A stretch of 21,734 nucleotides of DNA, taken from NCBI GenBank assembly GCA_016987375.1, contig PJRA01000473.1, positions 1,299,667 through 1,321,400 of the forward strand, written 5' to 3'. The stretch is from Brachionus koreanus. Its lineage: Eukaryota; Rotifera; Eurotatoria; Ploima; Brachionidae. Every line of letters starts with the position of its first letter. Position 1 is the stretch's first letter. The translations under genes were made by a program, and so were the position numbers. The notes beneath the pieces were generated by a model. The model ran no database searches and was not told the DNA's origin. It was given only the letters and a program-made list of their open reading frames with translations. Below are positions 11,118 to 21,090 of this stretch, piece after piece.

Positions 11118-12906
11118 TAAAGTTTTCGACTGATGAGTCTTTTTTTTTTTTATTTTCTACGTTTAATTTTTTTAGTAATTTATTTAGTTTTTTTTTTTTT
11201 AAGAAAAAATTACAAATTTGTAAATCTCAGGCCTTTATTCAAATAATTGTTGAAAATTTTTCTAAAAATTTTAAAAAGGCCGTTATTTTCTTTGTGCATG
11301 GTTTACTTTAGTGGAATTATATGTTTCCACCTTAATTATTAAACCTGAATAATTCGATAAATAAATAAATTAGAATGTTGTCGTTTTTAAAAATTTGTTT
11401 AAAATTTTTTTCAAATAAAATTCAACTAATTTTTTTTTCTTAAAACTGTTATTTTTTGCTTAAATTTTGATTTTCAAAAGTGTTCAACAATCCACACTAT
11501 CACACAATTAGAACATCCTAACTCCTATTAAAATAGACCCTTCCCTTGCTTAAAAGTACCTATACTCTTAAGTACCCCAAAGATAAGTACCTTAAATACC
11601 CAGCCAAGTTGAATTGTTCTAGACTTAAATCTAGATCTATGTTCACTCTCATTAAATTATATGAAATTAATTATAGCGTTTGACAGTAAAATGTATAAAA
11701 AAAGTTTAACCAAGAGATTTTATTTCAGAAGAGAAATTATTGATGATTGTGAAACATTTTCATAGTTTAACTTATCAGCATCATAAGCGACTTCTGTAGT
11801 ATTCATCGAATTAAAATACTTGCCTTTGTTTTAATTTTTAAACTTAAAAAATTTTATCAAAATTATTCAAATAATTGTTTAGTACAGCAATTCAATTAAT
11901 TTTTATTTTATTATTTTGAATTAAAAATCATAAGAGATATTATTTCACAGAACATGTGAGTCAATTTATTTAGCAGACTGCGAATGAATGAATGGATTTA
12001 ATAGATACTTTTTTTATGTGTGATAAATGAGTCATCTAATAGAATTATATTGCAGATTAATTACTGAGATACATTTTGGATATTTAAATAAAATATTTAA
12101 AAGAATTAAAAAAATTTTAAGATTTTGATAGATTGAAAACGCCCTTGATAACTTTGCTATTATATTTGCTATTTCAGCTAATTTAATATTTCAATTTAAT
12201 AAGAAATTTAATATTTTAGAATTAGTAATGCCCCAAGAGATTTTAAAAGCTGTTTTAAATTTTTTAAAATTATTTTTTTTTTTAAATCTCCAATTGCTTT
12301 TAGACACTCAGAAATTATTTAAAATGGATTTCATATAAAATTTGATCAATTTTTAAATGCTAAAAAAAATTAGGAAAAAGTATGGATGGATTAAAGTGTA
12401 ATTTAAGAACAGGCATAACGTTTTTCGTCAGTAATTCTTTTAAGGTATTAATAATGGATTATTTTTGTCTAAAATAATAGCTTAATTGAATAAGGCGAAA
12501 ATTTAAAAAATCACTTATTTCGTGAAAAAAGCATTAATGTTGTAAATTAAGTATTCAATTGCGCAAAAAACTCCAATTAAACTAATAAATATTGAAAATA
12601 TTTTTGTTCTTGATTTATAGATTAAAATAATTATTTTTGACAGCAAAATAACTAGGAACAAATGACGTCTAAAGGCGGTAATGGTAAAATATAATTAATA
12701 CTCTTTTTACATTGTTTGACAAACAAGGCTCTGTAGTAAAATTAGTTGATTTTACTCAACATGATATAGTTTTGTTTCTTGAATAATTAGATTTTTAATT
12801 TGTTATTAGAAAAAACAAGACTAACTAAAAATTGCTCTTTTATGGTGAAAATAATTTCAGATATAATAGAATTTTTAATTAATAAATTAAAAATAAAATA
12901 AAATAA
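11118..12906. other. Intergenic region between DLGAP and the RING gene
   Basis: The 3' flank of DLGAP has overlapping AATAAA signals at 11360-11369. No conserved coding sequence is seen after that. Three near-copies of AAGTACC lie between 11550 and 11595. A tiny two-exon + strand frame (ATG at 12662, donor 12684, acceptor AG at 12859-12860, stop 12899-12901) would encode a 20-residue peptide starting MTSKGGN; it has no family support. The minus-strand RING gene ends at 12907, so DLGAP and this gene converge. Confidence 0.5.
11360..11369 (+). terminator. Probable polyadenylation signals of DLGAP
   Basis: Two overlapping AATAAA hexamers (11360-11365 and 11364-11369) lie about 240 bp after the DLGAP stop codon. 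They are the first canonical signals downstream of the stop. In DNA this AT-rich such hexamers also arise by chance. Confidence 0.4.
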
Positions 12907-14572
12907 CTAGGTTGAGTGAGATTTATAGCTAACAAAAAGCTCGACTTGGTCTTGATCTGTTAAACTATCACAACTAGATCTTTTTGCGTAGACATTTCCA
13001 TCTTTTAGAACCAACTCAAGCTTGTCATCCAAATTCTGATTAGTCTTCTTGTTAACAATATTTATGTTCTTAGGCTCCACACCTAATAAAAATTTAATTT
13101 TTTGTTTCAGATTTTCAATTGTTTCACTTTGACCATTGTCAAGTTTAACAATAGCACTGTTTCCAAAATAGTCACCAATTTTTACTTGATTACTTTGAAT
13201 AAGAAAAAAATAAATATTTTTCAAAAAGTTTTAAATTTAATAAAAAATACGAACGAGCATTGTGTTCCACTGAAAGCATCATCTATCAAAAAGTCTTCCT
13301 TTTCATTTGAAGAAATTAATTTAACATTTTTGAGTATGCTCTTCAACATTTCTATACTATCTAATTCGTTGAATTTCAACTTGAGCTTTAATTAAGAGGA
13401 TTAAATAAAGGTGTAGAAATTCTCATGGGTTAGTGAAGCAAAATAGAAAATTACTTCATCATTATTGATGTTAAAATTGGAAAAAGCCTCTTTAAATTTC
13501 GTCTCTAATTTCGTCAAGTCTTGTTCGAATTGAATCAAATCTGTATAGAATTTACTAATTAGATTGCAGTTGGAAGTTAATGTTCGGAAATTAGACTCCA
13601 GTTTTATCTTTCTTTCATTCATTTCATCAATTGTTCTTGTCATTACTTTGAGACGAAAATCTGCGATGTCTATCTCTCTTTGATTTTTTTTGAAAATATT
13701 TTAGAAAATAATCTATTTTGGTGTTCAATTTCCCTAATATCAAAAAATTTCTTGTTGTTTTATATTTTATTTTTATTTTTCCTCCTACCATAAATATCGG
13801 CTTATTAAAAGAACCTACTCGGTTTTTCTCTTATAAAATCGTTTGATTTCATCTATCAGAGCATATTTTCTAGCCTCCCATAATTTTAGTATTTGAGACT
13901 GCAATCTTTCCATATGCGAAATTACTTTTGTTAAGGTTTGATGTTCTGCTTTGTCTATATTACTCTTGAGGGTTTCGACAATTTTAGGCAGAGTTTCCAT
14001 AGTTAACAAACGGTTGTCTAGTTTTTCCAGAGTGTTGTTAACATGTTTCTTGAATAAAAAAGTTAAATGACTAGGCAAAAAAATTAGACTTTACTTGTTG
14101 ACAAGAATCGCAGAATATCTGAGAACAGTGTTCGCATATAACTAGCTCGCTCAACTCTTTGCATTCAGGACAAGCGGCTTTGGTAAGTTTGATATTCTCA
14201 GCTAAATTCGACAACAGACTATTCTTGGGTATTTTTTCAATAGATTCATAATAGCAAGAGTTACGGCATTGAGGACACGAGAATATTTTATCTTTAACTA
14301 ATGCTTTTTTTTATTTCATAAAATTAAATTTATCTAATTTTAGAGATTAATTTTCATCTCTTACGTTCTAGGCAATTTGAACAAAATGAATGTTGACAGT
14401 TGAGAGTTCTTGGATTTTTGAATAATTCCAAGCAAATTGAACACTTGAGTTCATCAAGAAATGAATTGATGTTTAACATTTTTTTTGAACAAATGCTTAA
14501 ATAGACAGGTTTTTTGTTTGTTTTCAAGGGTTCTTGAATCGATTTGTCTAAATTGGTAGAGAAACCGGACAT
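12907..14572 (-). CDS. TRIM-like RING/B-box/coiled-coil E3 with ubiquitin-like tail
   Basis: Six exons on the minus strand, 14572-14365, 14303-14095, 14048-13819, 13677-13455, 13385-13255 and 13192-12907, give about 428 residues with compatible phases throughout. A C3HC4 RING spans residues 44-82 (C44, C47, C59, H61, C64, C67, C79, C82), predicting E2 binding and ubiquitin ligase activity. A B-box-like zinc motif follows (C114, C117, C126, C129, C134, C137, H141), its last ligand falling in exon 3. A Leu/Lys/Glu-rich predicted coiled coil then runs to about residue 290. This is the tripartite order of TRIM proteins. No SPRY, NHL or filamin domain is seen. The C-terminus (about 335-428) contains ETIENLKQKIKFLLGVEP and resembles a ubiquitin-like beta-grasp fold. 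Uncertain points: exon 2 may start at 14297, and the exon 5 donor (GTTCGT at 13254) is weak but the only one restoring frame with a good acceptor. Without splicing after exon 4 the frame stops at 13401. The ATG directly follows an AAAG acceptor-like site. Confidence 0.85.
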
Positions 14573-15305
14573 CTTTAAATGAGAAATGTATATGTTTAGA
14601 CAGCTATCAATTTAAAAAGAGATGCCTTGATTTTTAAAGAGTTTAAATAGGATTGAAACAAAAAATTGAATTCATTTCAAATTCATATGCAAAATTCAAA
14701 ACTTAAAAGCTAAATTAAATACAAAAAGCATCATTTAAATTCAAGATTTTTCTTCGGATTAAGTACTTAATTTTGACTTGAGAAATCAATTAAATTTAAT
14801 TTTTTTTTCAAAAAAATTAATTTCAAAATTTTATCATTAAAAAAAAATTTTCTTTATTCAATTTTAAATCCAAATTTTAAAGCTTAATTCAATTATTAAA
14901 AAATATCTCTATTTGTTTGAAAACGCCTAATCAAATTTAAGCCTTTTAATGGTATCAACCGCTTATCAAAAGTGACAAAGATTAATGTTTTAAAATATTT
15001 AAATCTCATCAGATTTGGGGACATTTATATTCTATCTTTTTTAAATTAATCAAATCAATGTTTTTTTTTTGCAGATAAATTACATTGGGAAATAGAATTA
15101 CTTAAGATTACAGATATTTTCAAAATCAAATCTCATATTAACACAAGACCAGATGCTTATTAATATTGTAATGTATAAATAATTTTTTTCGGTTGTTTTT
15201 TATTATATATTAGACAAAAAAAAAAATTTTTTAATTAACAAATTTTGAAAAAAAAATTTAATTATAAAGTATTAAAAATTTGTGTCAAGTTGGCGCTTCC
15301 TGTAC

Positions 15306-15358
15306 GCTTTTGCTTAAGAATTAGATAAGTCTTTCAGTATCTAATTAGAAGCAGAAGC
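15306..15358 (+). ncRNA. Candidate miRNA-like hairpin
   Basis: The left arm 15306-15327 pairs with the right arm 15338-15358: 10 bp (one G-U), a 3x2 internal loop, then 9 bp, closing a 10-nt loop. The arms are about one miRNA long and the sequence is less AT-rich than its surroundings. It lies about 500 bp upstream of the TGF-beta ligand start. The full stem is short for a pre-miRNA and the arm sequence matches no miRNA family I recall, so it may be another kind of structured element. Confidence 0.35.
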
Positions 15359-15392
15359 TTTTTGTTTAGCTAAAATCGTAATTTTAAATAAA

Positions 15393-15400
15393 TATAAATA
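15393..15400 (+). promoter_or_regulatory. Possible TATA box of the TGF-beta gene
   Basis: TATAAATA is followed by a stretch with relatively more G and C and a possible start region about 20-30 bp downstream. It lies 460 bp before the ATG and upstream of the T-rich acceptor at 15840-15841, so it would fit a 5'UTR exon plus intron. TATA-like strings are frequent here by composition. Confidence 0.25.
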
Positions 15401-15860
15401 AGCTCGCACTTCATTTACAGATTTAATTCACAGATAATATAAATTTAGTGCATTTAAATGAACTTTCTAGCATTTAAGGCCATAACATTTGTTTTCATTT
15501 ACATTGAACTTTTAGAGCCAAACGAACTAAAAATGGAATTCGATCATGAACTTTGATATTATCGATATTGTTTTCAAAATTGGTGCTAATCTAAAGCTGA
15601 AAAATTTTCTTAATTAAAAAAACTCACGAAAATTAGCCAAGTTATCACTTTTTTTTTAAAAACTTCGCATAAAATTCATGTGTTTTGAATTAAAAATTTT
15701 TCTCTTGTAAATGGGTGGTTTTGGATTTTTGAAAAAAATAAAAAAATTTAAATTAAAAAAAGGATTACGTAAGATTTAAACAAAAGGCGCCATTCACTTT
15801 TACTTATATAAATAATAGTTTTAATTGTTTTTTTTTCTTAGATTCTTAAATTAATTAGAA

Positions 15861-17300
15861 ATGAAATTTTCAATATTAAGCCTATTGAATGTAATTTTTC
15901 TGATAAATGCAGAGTATAGTTCATACAACCAGTTCACCGGAAATTTTATGGACTATGAGAAGTATTCAACCGATGAAGAGCCAGAAATTCCATCATTGAA
16001 ATCACTATTTAATTTCACGTCGTACCGTGACAAATCAAACAAGACATCGCCATGCTTATTTGAAGGCCCCAAGCGAGAAATACACTGTGAGATGGTTTCC
16101 TATTTTGACAAAGAAGGATACGAAAAGAGTCTGCTTGAGACAAGAAATTTTATTCTTAACCGTTTGAATTTGGATTCCGAACCAGAAGTGAAAATAAATA
16201 AGAACACTCTGAGCTTTTTGGATCAACTGGAAAACAAGATACTCAAAGTTGATGAAAAAACAAAGGTGGATTATGAAAGTCCGAGTTCTTCGAAAAAAGT
16301 TTTCAATACAATTCACGAGGCTGTGGCTATGAGTAGTCGATGTGGTCTTAGCAAATACAGTTCCAGGGACAATTCACAATTGTGCATCACTTTCGAGATT
16401 CCGGCTGAAAACTTGTTAAGTTCATATGGAATTCATAGACAACCAACTGGCGCTTACATTTGGCTATTCATACGAACCCAATCATCCTATGAATCTGGCA
16501 TTGATGAAAATTTTCACTTGGAAATTTCTGATGAACATGAATATTCTGAAATAATTTATAATCTAAGATATGGCTGGAAAAAGATAGATATAAGCAAAAT
16601 TTTTAAATTGATGGCAAAGAAAATGAGCAAAGTTCTTGTGTACACCATTAAGCTAAAATGCTTTTATGATTGCTCAATTGGTTTTACTGAAAGAGACATA
16701 GATAATTATTTTTTTGAGGATTCGACTAATATTTTGATAAGTTACTTTCCTGGCAAAAAGCCATTGCTTTCCATTGATATCGAAGAAGAAAGCGAAATTG
16801 AGAAAAAAAGAAACAAAAGAAGAATATATGCCAACGGCGAGAGAAATTTTAGATCGACAAGTCACAACGGACACATGACCAAAATTTGCAGGCCTTCATC
16901 GGGGATTCAAGAACATGAATGTTGTCTAAATCAGTACCAAGTAGATTTTGATCGAATCAAATGGTCAAGCTGGATAATACATCCTCACAGCTACTCGGCT
17001 AATTTCTGCAGTGGAAGATGCAATGATCCAAGAAGTACTTTTTTTGCTTATTTAAACATTTTACTCAAACTATTTTACTAAGGTTTTAACTACGGAAATA
17101 TAGGAGTCAACTCAGAACTTAAGATTCGATACAATGAACAGAGTAAAACAAGAATCAATTTTGATCCGAGTCAACTTTTTGAGACATGCTGTCATCCAAC
17201 TAGCATGGAATCATTGACAATTACTTATTTAGCAGCCAATAATACAGTCCTCACAACCACAATAGAAAATATGATTGTGACTGGATGTGGCTGTAGCTAA
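15861..17300 (+). CDS. TGF-beta superfamily ligand (TGF-beta/activin/myostatin type)
   Basis: Two exons, 15861-17034 and 17083-17300, are joined in phase 1 across a 48-bp GTACTT...AAG intron and give 463 residues. Residues 1-17 form a hydrophobic signal peptide. A propeptide of about 300 residues follows, ending in a furin site (RNKRR, 317-321). The mature domain of about 142 residues has nine cysteines: C343, C354, C355, C383, C387, C427, C428, C460 and C462. The patterns HECC, ANFCSGRC, ETCCHP and the terminal GCGCS are classic for the cystine knot and interchain disulfide. An extra cysteine before the CC pair places it with the TGF-beta/activin/GDF8 side rather than the BMPs. It should be secreted, processed, dimerise and signal through type I/II receptor kinases to Smads. 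The ATG lies 19 bp after a strong T-rich CTTAG acceptor. Reading through the intron would cut the knot short at 17081, so splicing is essential for activity. Confidence 0.95.
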
Positions 17301-17574
17301 TCAAGAATTTTTTTTTAATTAAAAATCATAAAAAAATTGTTTTTTGTTTATTTTTTATTTTTATAAGATTATCATCTTATTTCTTAATTTAAATTTTTTT
17401 TTTCTAATTTAATTCTATCATGATGAATTATTAAGTTTTATTCGTGACACCAATTTTTTTCCATATCATTAAATGATTAGTTCGTTTTAGAATTTTGTCA
17501 TCTATTCCATGTACCGTGTTGTTCTTTGGCATGTCAAAAGTCCGAGTACTTGGTTTTTGAAATTTTTGAATTTT

Positions 17575-17588
17575 AATGGACAAAAATT
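17575..17588 (+). repeat. Short string shared with the mariner-like terminus
   Basis: AATGGACAAAAATT occurs here and again at 21711-21724 inside the putative transposon end. Nearby DNA to about 17640 is less AT-rich than average and includes GCATG and CCCGG. It may be a fragment of a related element, but no inverted partner was found. Confidence 0.25.
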
Positions 17589-17966
17589 GAGTTAAGAATA
17601 AAATCATGCAAAATTGACAGCCCGGTATTACGGTTCAACTTTCATTTTATGTGTCTTCTTTGTTTTAAATATCATAATAAAAAAATATTTATTGTTTTAT
17701 CATATTTTATTAATATGGATTTAATTGGGTAAGACTATGATTGTGTTAAAATAGACTTTTCTGAACTGACTAGAGTGTGGAAAGTGTTTCTCCAAGTTTT
17801 TTTTTTTATTTATTTTAAAAAAAATTTCAAAATAAATTATCTTTGAATTTCAAGTTGTATTGTTTAATTTTCAAAAGCAACCATTCATTATTTTAAATTA
17901 CAAAAAGTCAAAATACACAGAGTGCTGTTTTGATCAAAATTTAAGTTAATAATTGTATTTTATGAG

Positions 17967-17987
17967 AGCTGTCAAACAGCTTTTTTT
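17967..17987 (+). other. Hairpin followed by a T tract
   Basis: AGCTGT, the loop CAA and ACAGCT form a perfect 6-bp stem directly followed by TTTTTT. The form resembles a bacterial intrinsic terminator or the 3' end of a Pol III transcript. The upstream DNA shows no Pol III A/B boxes that I can recognise, so the role is open. Confidence 0.3.
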
Positions 17988-19026
17988 GTGCTGCTGTGAA
18001 ATTTGATACAAATTGAGCAAAATTTTTTCTTTGATAATTTAAAATTAACTAGAAAAAATTTATAATAGACAAACGTTTGAAATTGTTTTGTTCTCCTGAA
18101 ATAGAATAATAATTTCTTATTCAAATGCAAAATAAAAATGCCATTTATAAGTAGATTTTCTATTGATTAGCAAAATATTAGTGTGTAATTATTTACCTAT
18201 TTAAAATATTGTTTATCTTGTTTACACAATATTATTTACACTAATAACCTAATATCTTTAATATCAGGCTTTGTAATTTGAAGTAAAATTTCCATATTAA
18301 AAGCCCTATATATCAGGATTTTTCATTAGGCAATTTCTGATACCTGAATAATTTAGTGATCTAGAATATCAATTTCATGTCATTAGTAATTAAACGTCTA
18401 AGACATTATTCTCAAATTCAATAAAATTAATTGTTTTAATCTAATTCTATCAAAATTAAACAAATTAGTATGTTCATTATTTATTTTGAAAAATTTTTAT
18501 TTGATACTAATAAGATTTGTTAGAATTAAATGATAAAAATAAAAGGCAATTTTATTTTGAAAAAATTTTTAAAAAAATTTGAAAAATCGATTATTTTTTC
18601 GTATTGAATTATTCCATTTGTTCTGTTGAATATCTCATCATTTAAAAAAAATGACTAAAACACGCTTAACTAATGAACAGCTAAATTGGTCTTCAAATAA
18701 GACACTTGCATTTCTTGCATTAATTTATGTTTGAAATAAAAAGATGCTTAAATTCAATAATTTTCCATCGTTTGCTATAGCCAAAAAACATTCACTCTAG
18801 TTCTAACTTGATTTTTATTCAAACTAATTTCTTACATTTTCTATTTATTGATCTAATTCATTTGCTACAAATAATCAACACTAATAAACTAATTCTAATA
18901 TTTTATAAATCCAACTATTCAAACTCTGAAATAGCAAATTTTCTAGTAAAAAAATTTTATACTTAATTTTCAGTTTATAGACACAATATCCGTACATGAA
19001 TTGCGAATTACTTGTAAATATTTGAA

Positions 19027-20930
19027 ATGGACGGAATTAGTAAGAAATAATTGAAATAAAAATTCAGCTTGAATGATTGATTATATTTTTACTAGATAGC
19101 CCAAGAAGTCATTCAATTCCGGTTTGGAAAACGTATCGTAAGGAGACTTTTTTGTTAAATAAAATTAAAAAAATAACTTTGATATAACAAGTCTATCAAC
19201 TGCAATTGCAGGCTCCATATCCAAAGCCAATTTTATCTCAAAAAAACGCAAGTCTCCCCTTAAATAAACTAAAATGAATTCTAAAAAATCAAATAGGTTC
19301 CAAATCGTCCTTCTTACTATGGAGCAGAATATCATGGAATGATTAGTAGACAGGAATCTGAGCAGCTAATTGGAAATGTGGATGGCAATTTCTTAGTCCG
19401 GGAGAGCAATAACCCACCGGGCTCAGTTACTTTAGCAATTAGATTCAACAATGAGACAAAAAATTACAAAGTCTATTATGATGGTGCTTTTTATGTGGGC
19501 GAAAAACGTTTCGACACCATCATCGATTTGGTTCATGACGGACTTATATCATTTTACATAGAAAAACATGCGTCAAACTATATAGCCATGATGGCCGAAG
19601 AAAATAACTATGCCGAATCGCCTTATGTTGCTTCACGAACGGCTCTTTTGGCCAGACAAAATCGTCAATCACTGCCCGCTCAGAAAACATCGCCTCCTCA
19701 ATCTCAATCAGTTCATACAAATTTTCAAAGGCAGCATAATCAATCACAGCAGAATGTTCACCAACAATTTCAGCAGCAGTTTCAACAAACATTTAATAGT
19801 AGCTTGCATCATCAACTGTTACAGCAGGCGTCTGGCACCATGACCCAGTTGGACAAAGAGAACCGTCTATTTAGCGATTCAGAATCAAGAAGTCAAATAA
19901 ATTCATCCACAAAATCGAATAACATTATTGATAGATTTAACATTATGAATTCTGAAAAACCTCACAGATTCAAGGCGCAGAATTTCAAGGGTCCACATTG
20001 GTGCGATTTTTGTCTCAATTTTATGTGGGGTTTAGTCTCACAAGGTGTCAAATGTCAAGACTGTGGTTTCCAAGCTCATAAAAAATGTTCAGAAAGAACG
20101 CCTGCCGATTGTGAACCTCAAATGCGTTTCATCAAGCGCATCTTTGGAGTTGATCTGACCACATTAGTAAAGGCTACTAATTCGATTCGGCCGGTTGTGA
20201 TTGAGAGATGCATTGAAGAGATAGAGAGGAGAAAGGGCGCCATTGAAAGTGAAGGTTTGTATCGTGTTTCTGGTTTCAGTGATGCCATTGAAGAGCTTCG
20301 TCTAGCATTCGATCGAAGTGACAATGTTGATTTCAATGATTTCAAGTATAATGATATTCATGTAATTTGCAGTCTTTTAAAACTCTACTTGAGACAGTTG
20401 CCAATTCCGTTAATAACTTTTGAAGTATACAATAGGCTTATTGAGTCTTTAAGTAAGTTAGAATGTTCAAATAATTTATTTTTTTTTCATAAGACAAAAT
20501 TTTTTCTCTTTATTAAATTTTGTCGAATTTTCTAAAAAATTCAAGCAATCAATTTCTAAGCTATAATAAAAAAAATTTAAAATTTCAAGATTCAGCGAGC
20601 CAAAATTTAAATGCGATTCAAATAATCAAATCATGTATTCAAGAATTGCCACCCGCTCATTTTCTTACACTAAAGTATCTAATGGAGCATCTTTACAAGT
20701 ACTTATTAAATAGTTTATAATAAAATTTTTGAAAAATTTTTCATTTTTCCAGAGTATCGAAATACAGTGCTAAGAATCAAATGAACTATGAAAATTTGGC
20801 AATAGTGTTTGGGCCTACACTAATGCGTTCAATAAATCCTGATCCAATTCTGGCTCTTAAAAACACCCACAAAGAGCAGAAGATTACTGAACTACTAATT
20901 GCGAATTGCTCGGCTATTTTTGATAAATAA
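19027..20930 (+). CDS. CHN: Chimaerin, SH2-C1-RhoGAP Rac GTPase-activating protein
   Basis: Six exons, 19027-19039, 19096-19137, 19192-19247, 19297-20452, 20590-20698 and 20753-20930, give 517 residues in continuous phase. The first three micro-exons encode an alpha2/beta2-type N-terminus with PVWKTYLYQLQLQAPYPK, co-linear with human PVWKSYLYQLQQEAP. The SH2 domain follows from about residue 44, with the phosphotyrosine-binding arginine in FLVRES (R72). A Gln-rich linker comes next, longer than in vertebrates. The C1 zinc domain has every ligand at the family spacing (H260, C273, C276, C290, C293, H298, C301, C309) and a typical diacylglycerol-binding sequence. The C-terminal RhoGAP domain has the arginine finger in GLYRVSGF (R360) plus KLYLRQLPIPLI and FGPTLMR. 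Vertebrate chimaerins (about 460 residues) inactivate Rac at membranes in response to diacylglycerol, downstream of tyrosine-kinase and ephrin signalling. Intron 3 is GC-AG. The leader starts after TTTTCAG at 18967-18973. Confidence 0.96.
19248..19296 (+). other. GC-AG intron in the chimaerin gene
   Basis: This 49-bp intron begins GCAAGT, the usual strong context of GC donors, and ends ATAG. Only this donor joins exon 3 (…SQKN) to exon 4 (VPNRPSYYG…) in phase 0. It also yields exactly the same spacing as human chimaerin between the AP.PK motif and the NRPxYYG motif. The nearby GT (19252-19253) would shift the frame. Confidence 0.85.
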
Positions 20931-21090
20931 ATCATCTCACACAAGACATTTTTGTAGAAAATTTTTTTAAATTATTTTTTAAAGATAAATTTTTTTTTAA
21001 TTTCTAATTTAAATAAAATAGAGTATCAGCAATTTAAATTGTTGTATAGTAATATGAATTAATGAATATATATTCAGTTTTTTTGCAGAA
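20931..21090 (+). promoter_or_regulatory. Operon-like intercistronic region, chimaerin to TMEM14
   Basis: Only 160 bp separate the chimaerin stop from the TMEM14 start. The interval contains one AATAAA (21012-21017), then a T-rich TTTTTTTGCAG acceptor (AG at 21087-21088) two bases before the TMEM14 ATG. A poly(A) signal followed by a trans-splice acceptor about 70 bp later is the layout of spliced-leader operons in nematodes and other trans-splicing animals. An independent promoter inside the chimaerin 3' end remains possible. Confidence 0.5.

Larger units (their letters stand above)
14573..15840. other. Divergent intergenic region between the RING and TGF-beta genes
   Basis: The two flanking genes are transcribed away from each other, so this interval should hold both promoters. 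No exon was recognised. Notable contents are a pre-miRNA-like hairpin at 15306-15358, a TATA-like element at 15393-15400 and, at the right end, a run of T followed by CTTAG (AG at 15840-15841), a strong splice acceptor 19 bp before the ligand's ATG. Confidence 0.5.
17301..18973. other. Intergenic region between the TGF-beta and chimaerin genes
   Basis: No gene is recognised. An AATAAA occurs at 17676-17681, some 380 bp after the ligand stop. The region contains a 14-bp string shared with the mariner-like terminus at the window end (17575-17588), a perfect 6-bp hairpin followed by T7 (17967-17987), and ends in a TTTTCAG acceptor (AG at 18972-18973) that starts the chimaerin 5' leader. Confidence 0.5.

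Noticed and set aside
11114..11311. 65-codon + strand ORF after DLGAP
   Set aside because: It is Phe-rich, read from T tracts in the 3'UTR, and begins inside the DLGAP stop region. There is no support as a gene.
12662..12901. Two-exon micropeptide starting MTSKGGN (20 residues)
   Set aside because: Donor GTAAAA and acceptor TTTCAG keep frame, but a 20-residue product with no conservation evidence is easily produced by chance in this sequence.
13102..13395. 97-codon + strand ORF opposite the RING gene
   Set aside because: It is a shadow of minus-strand exons 5-6, which fit a coherent multi-exon protein.
16056..16316. Minus-strand ORFs within the TGF-beta exon
   Set aside because: They are antisense shadows of a clearly conserved + strand coding exon. 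The one at 16674-16874 is the same case.
17967..17987. Hairpin plus T tract read as a bacterial Rho-independent terminator
   Set aside because: The window is eukaryotic with spliced genes. Only the shape matches, and no associated transcript is visible.
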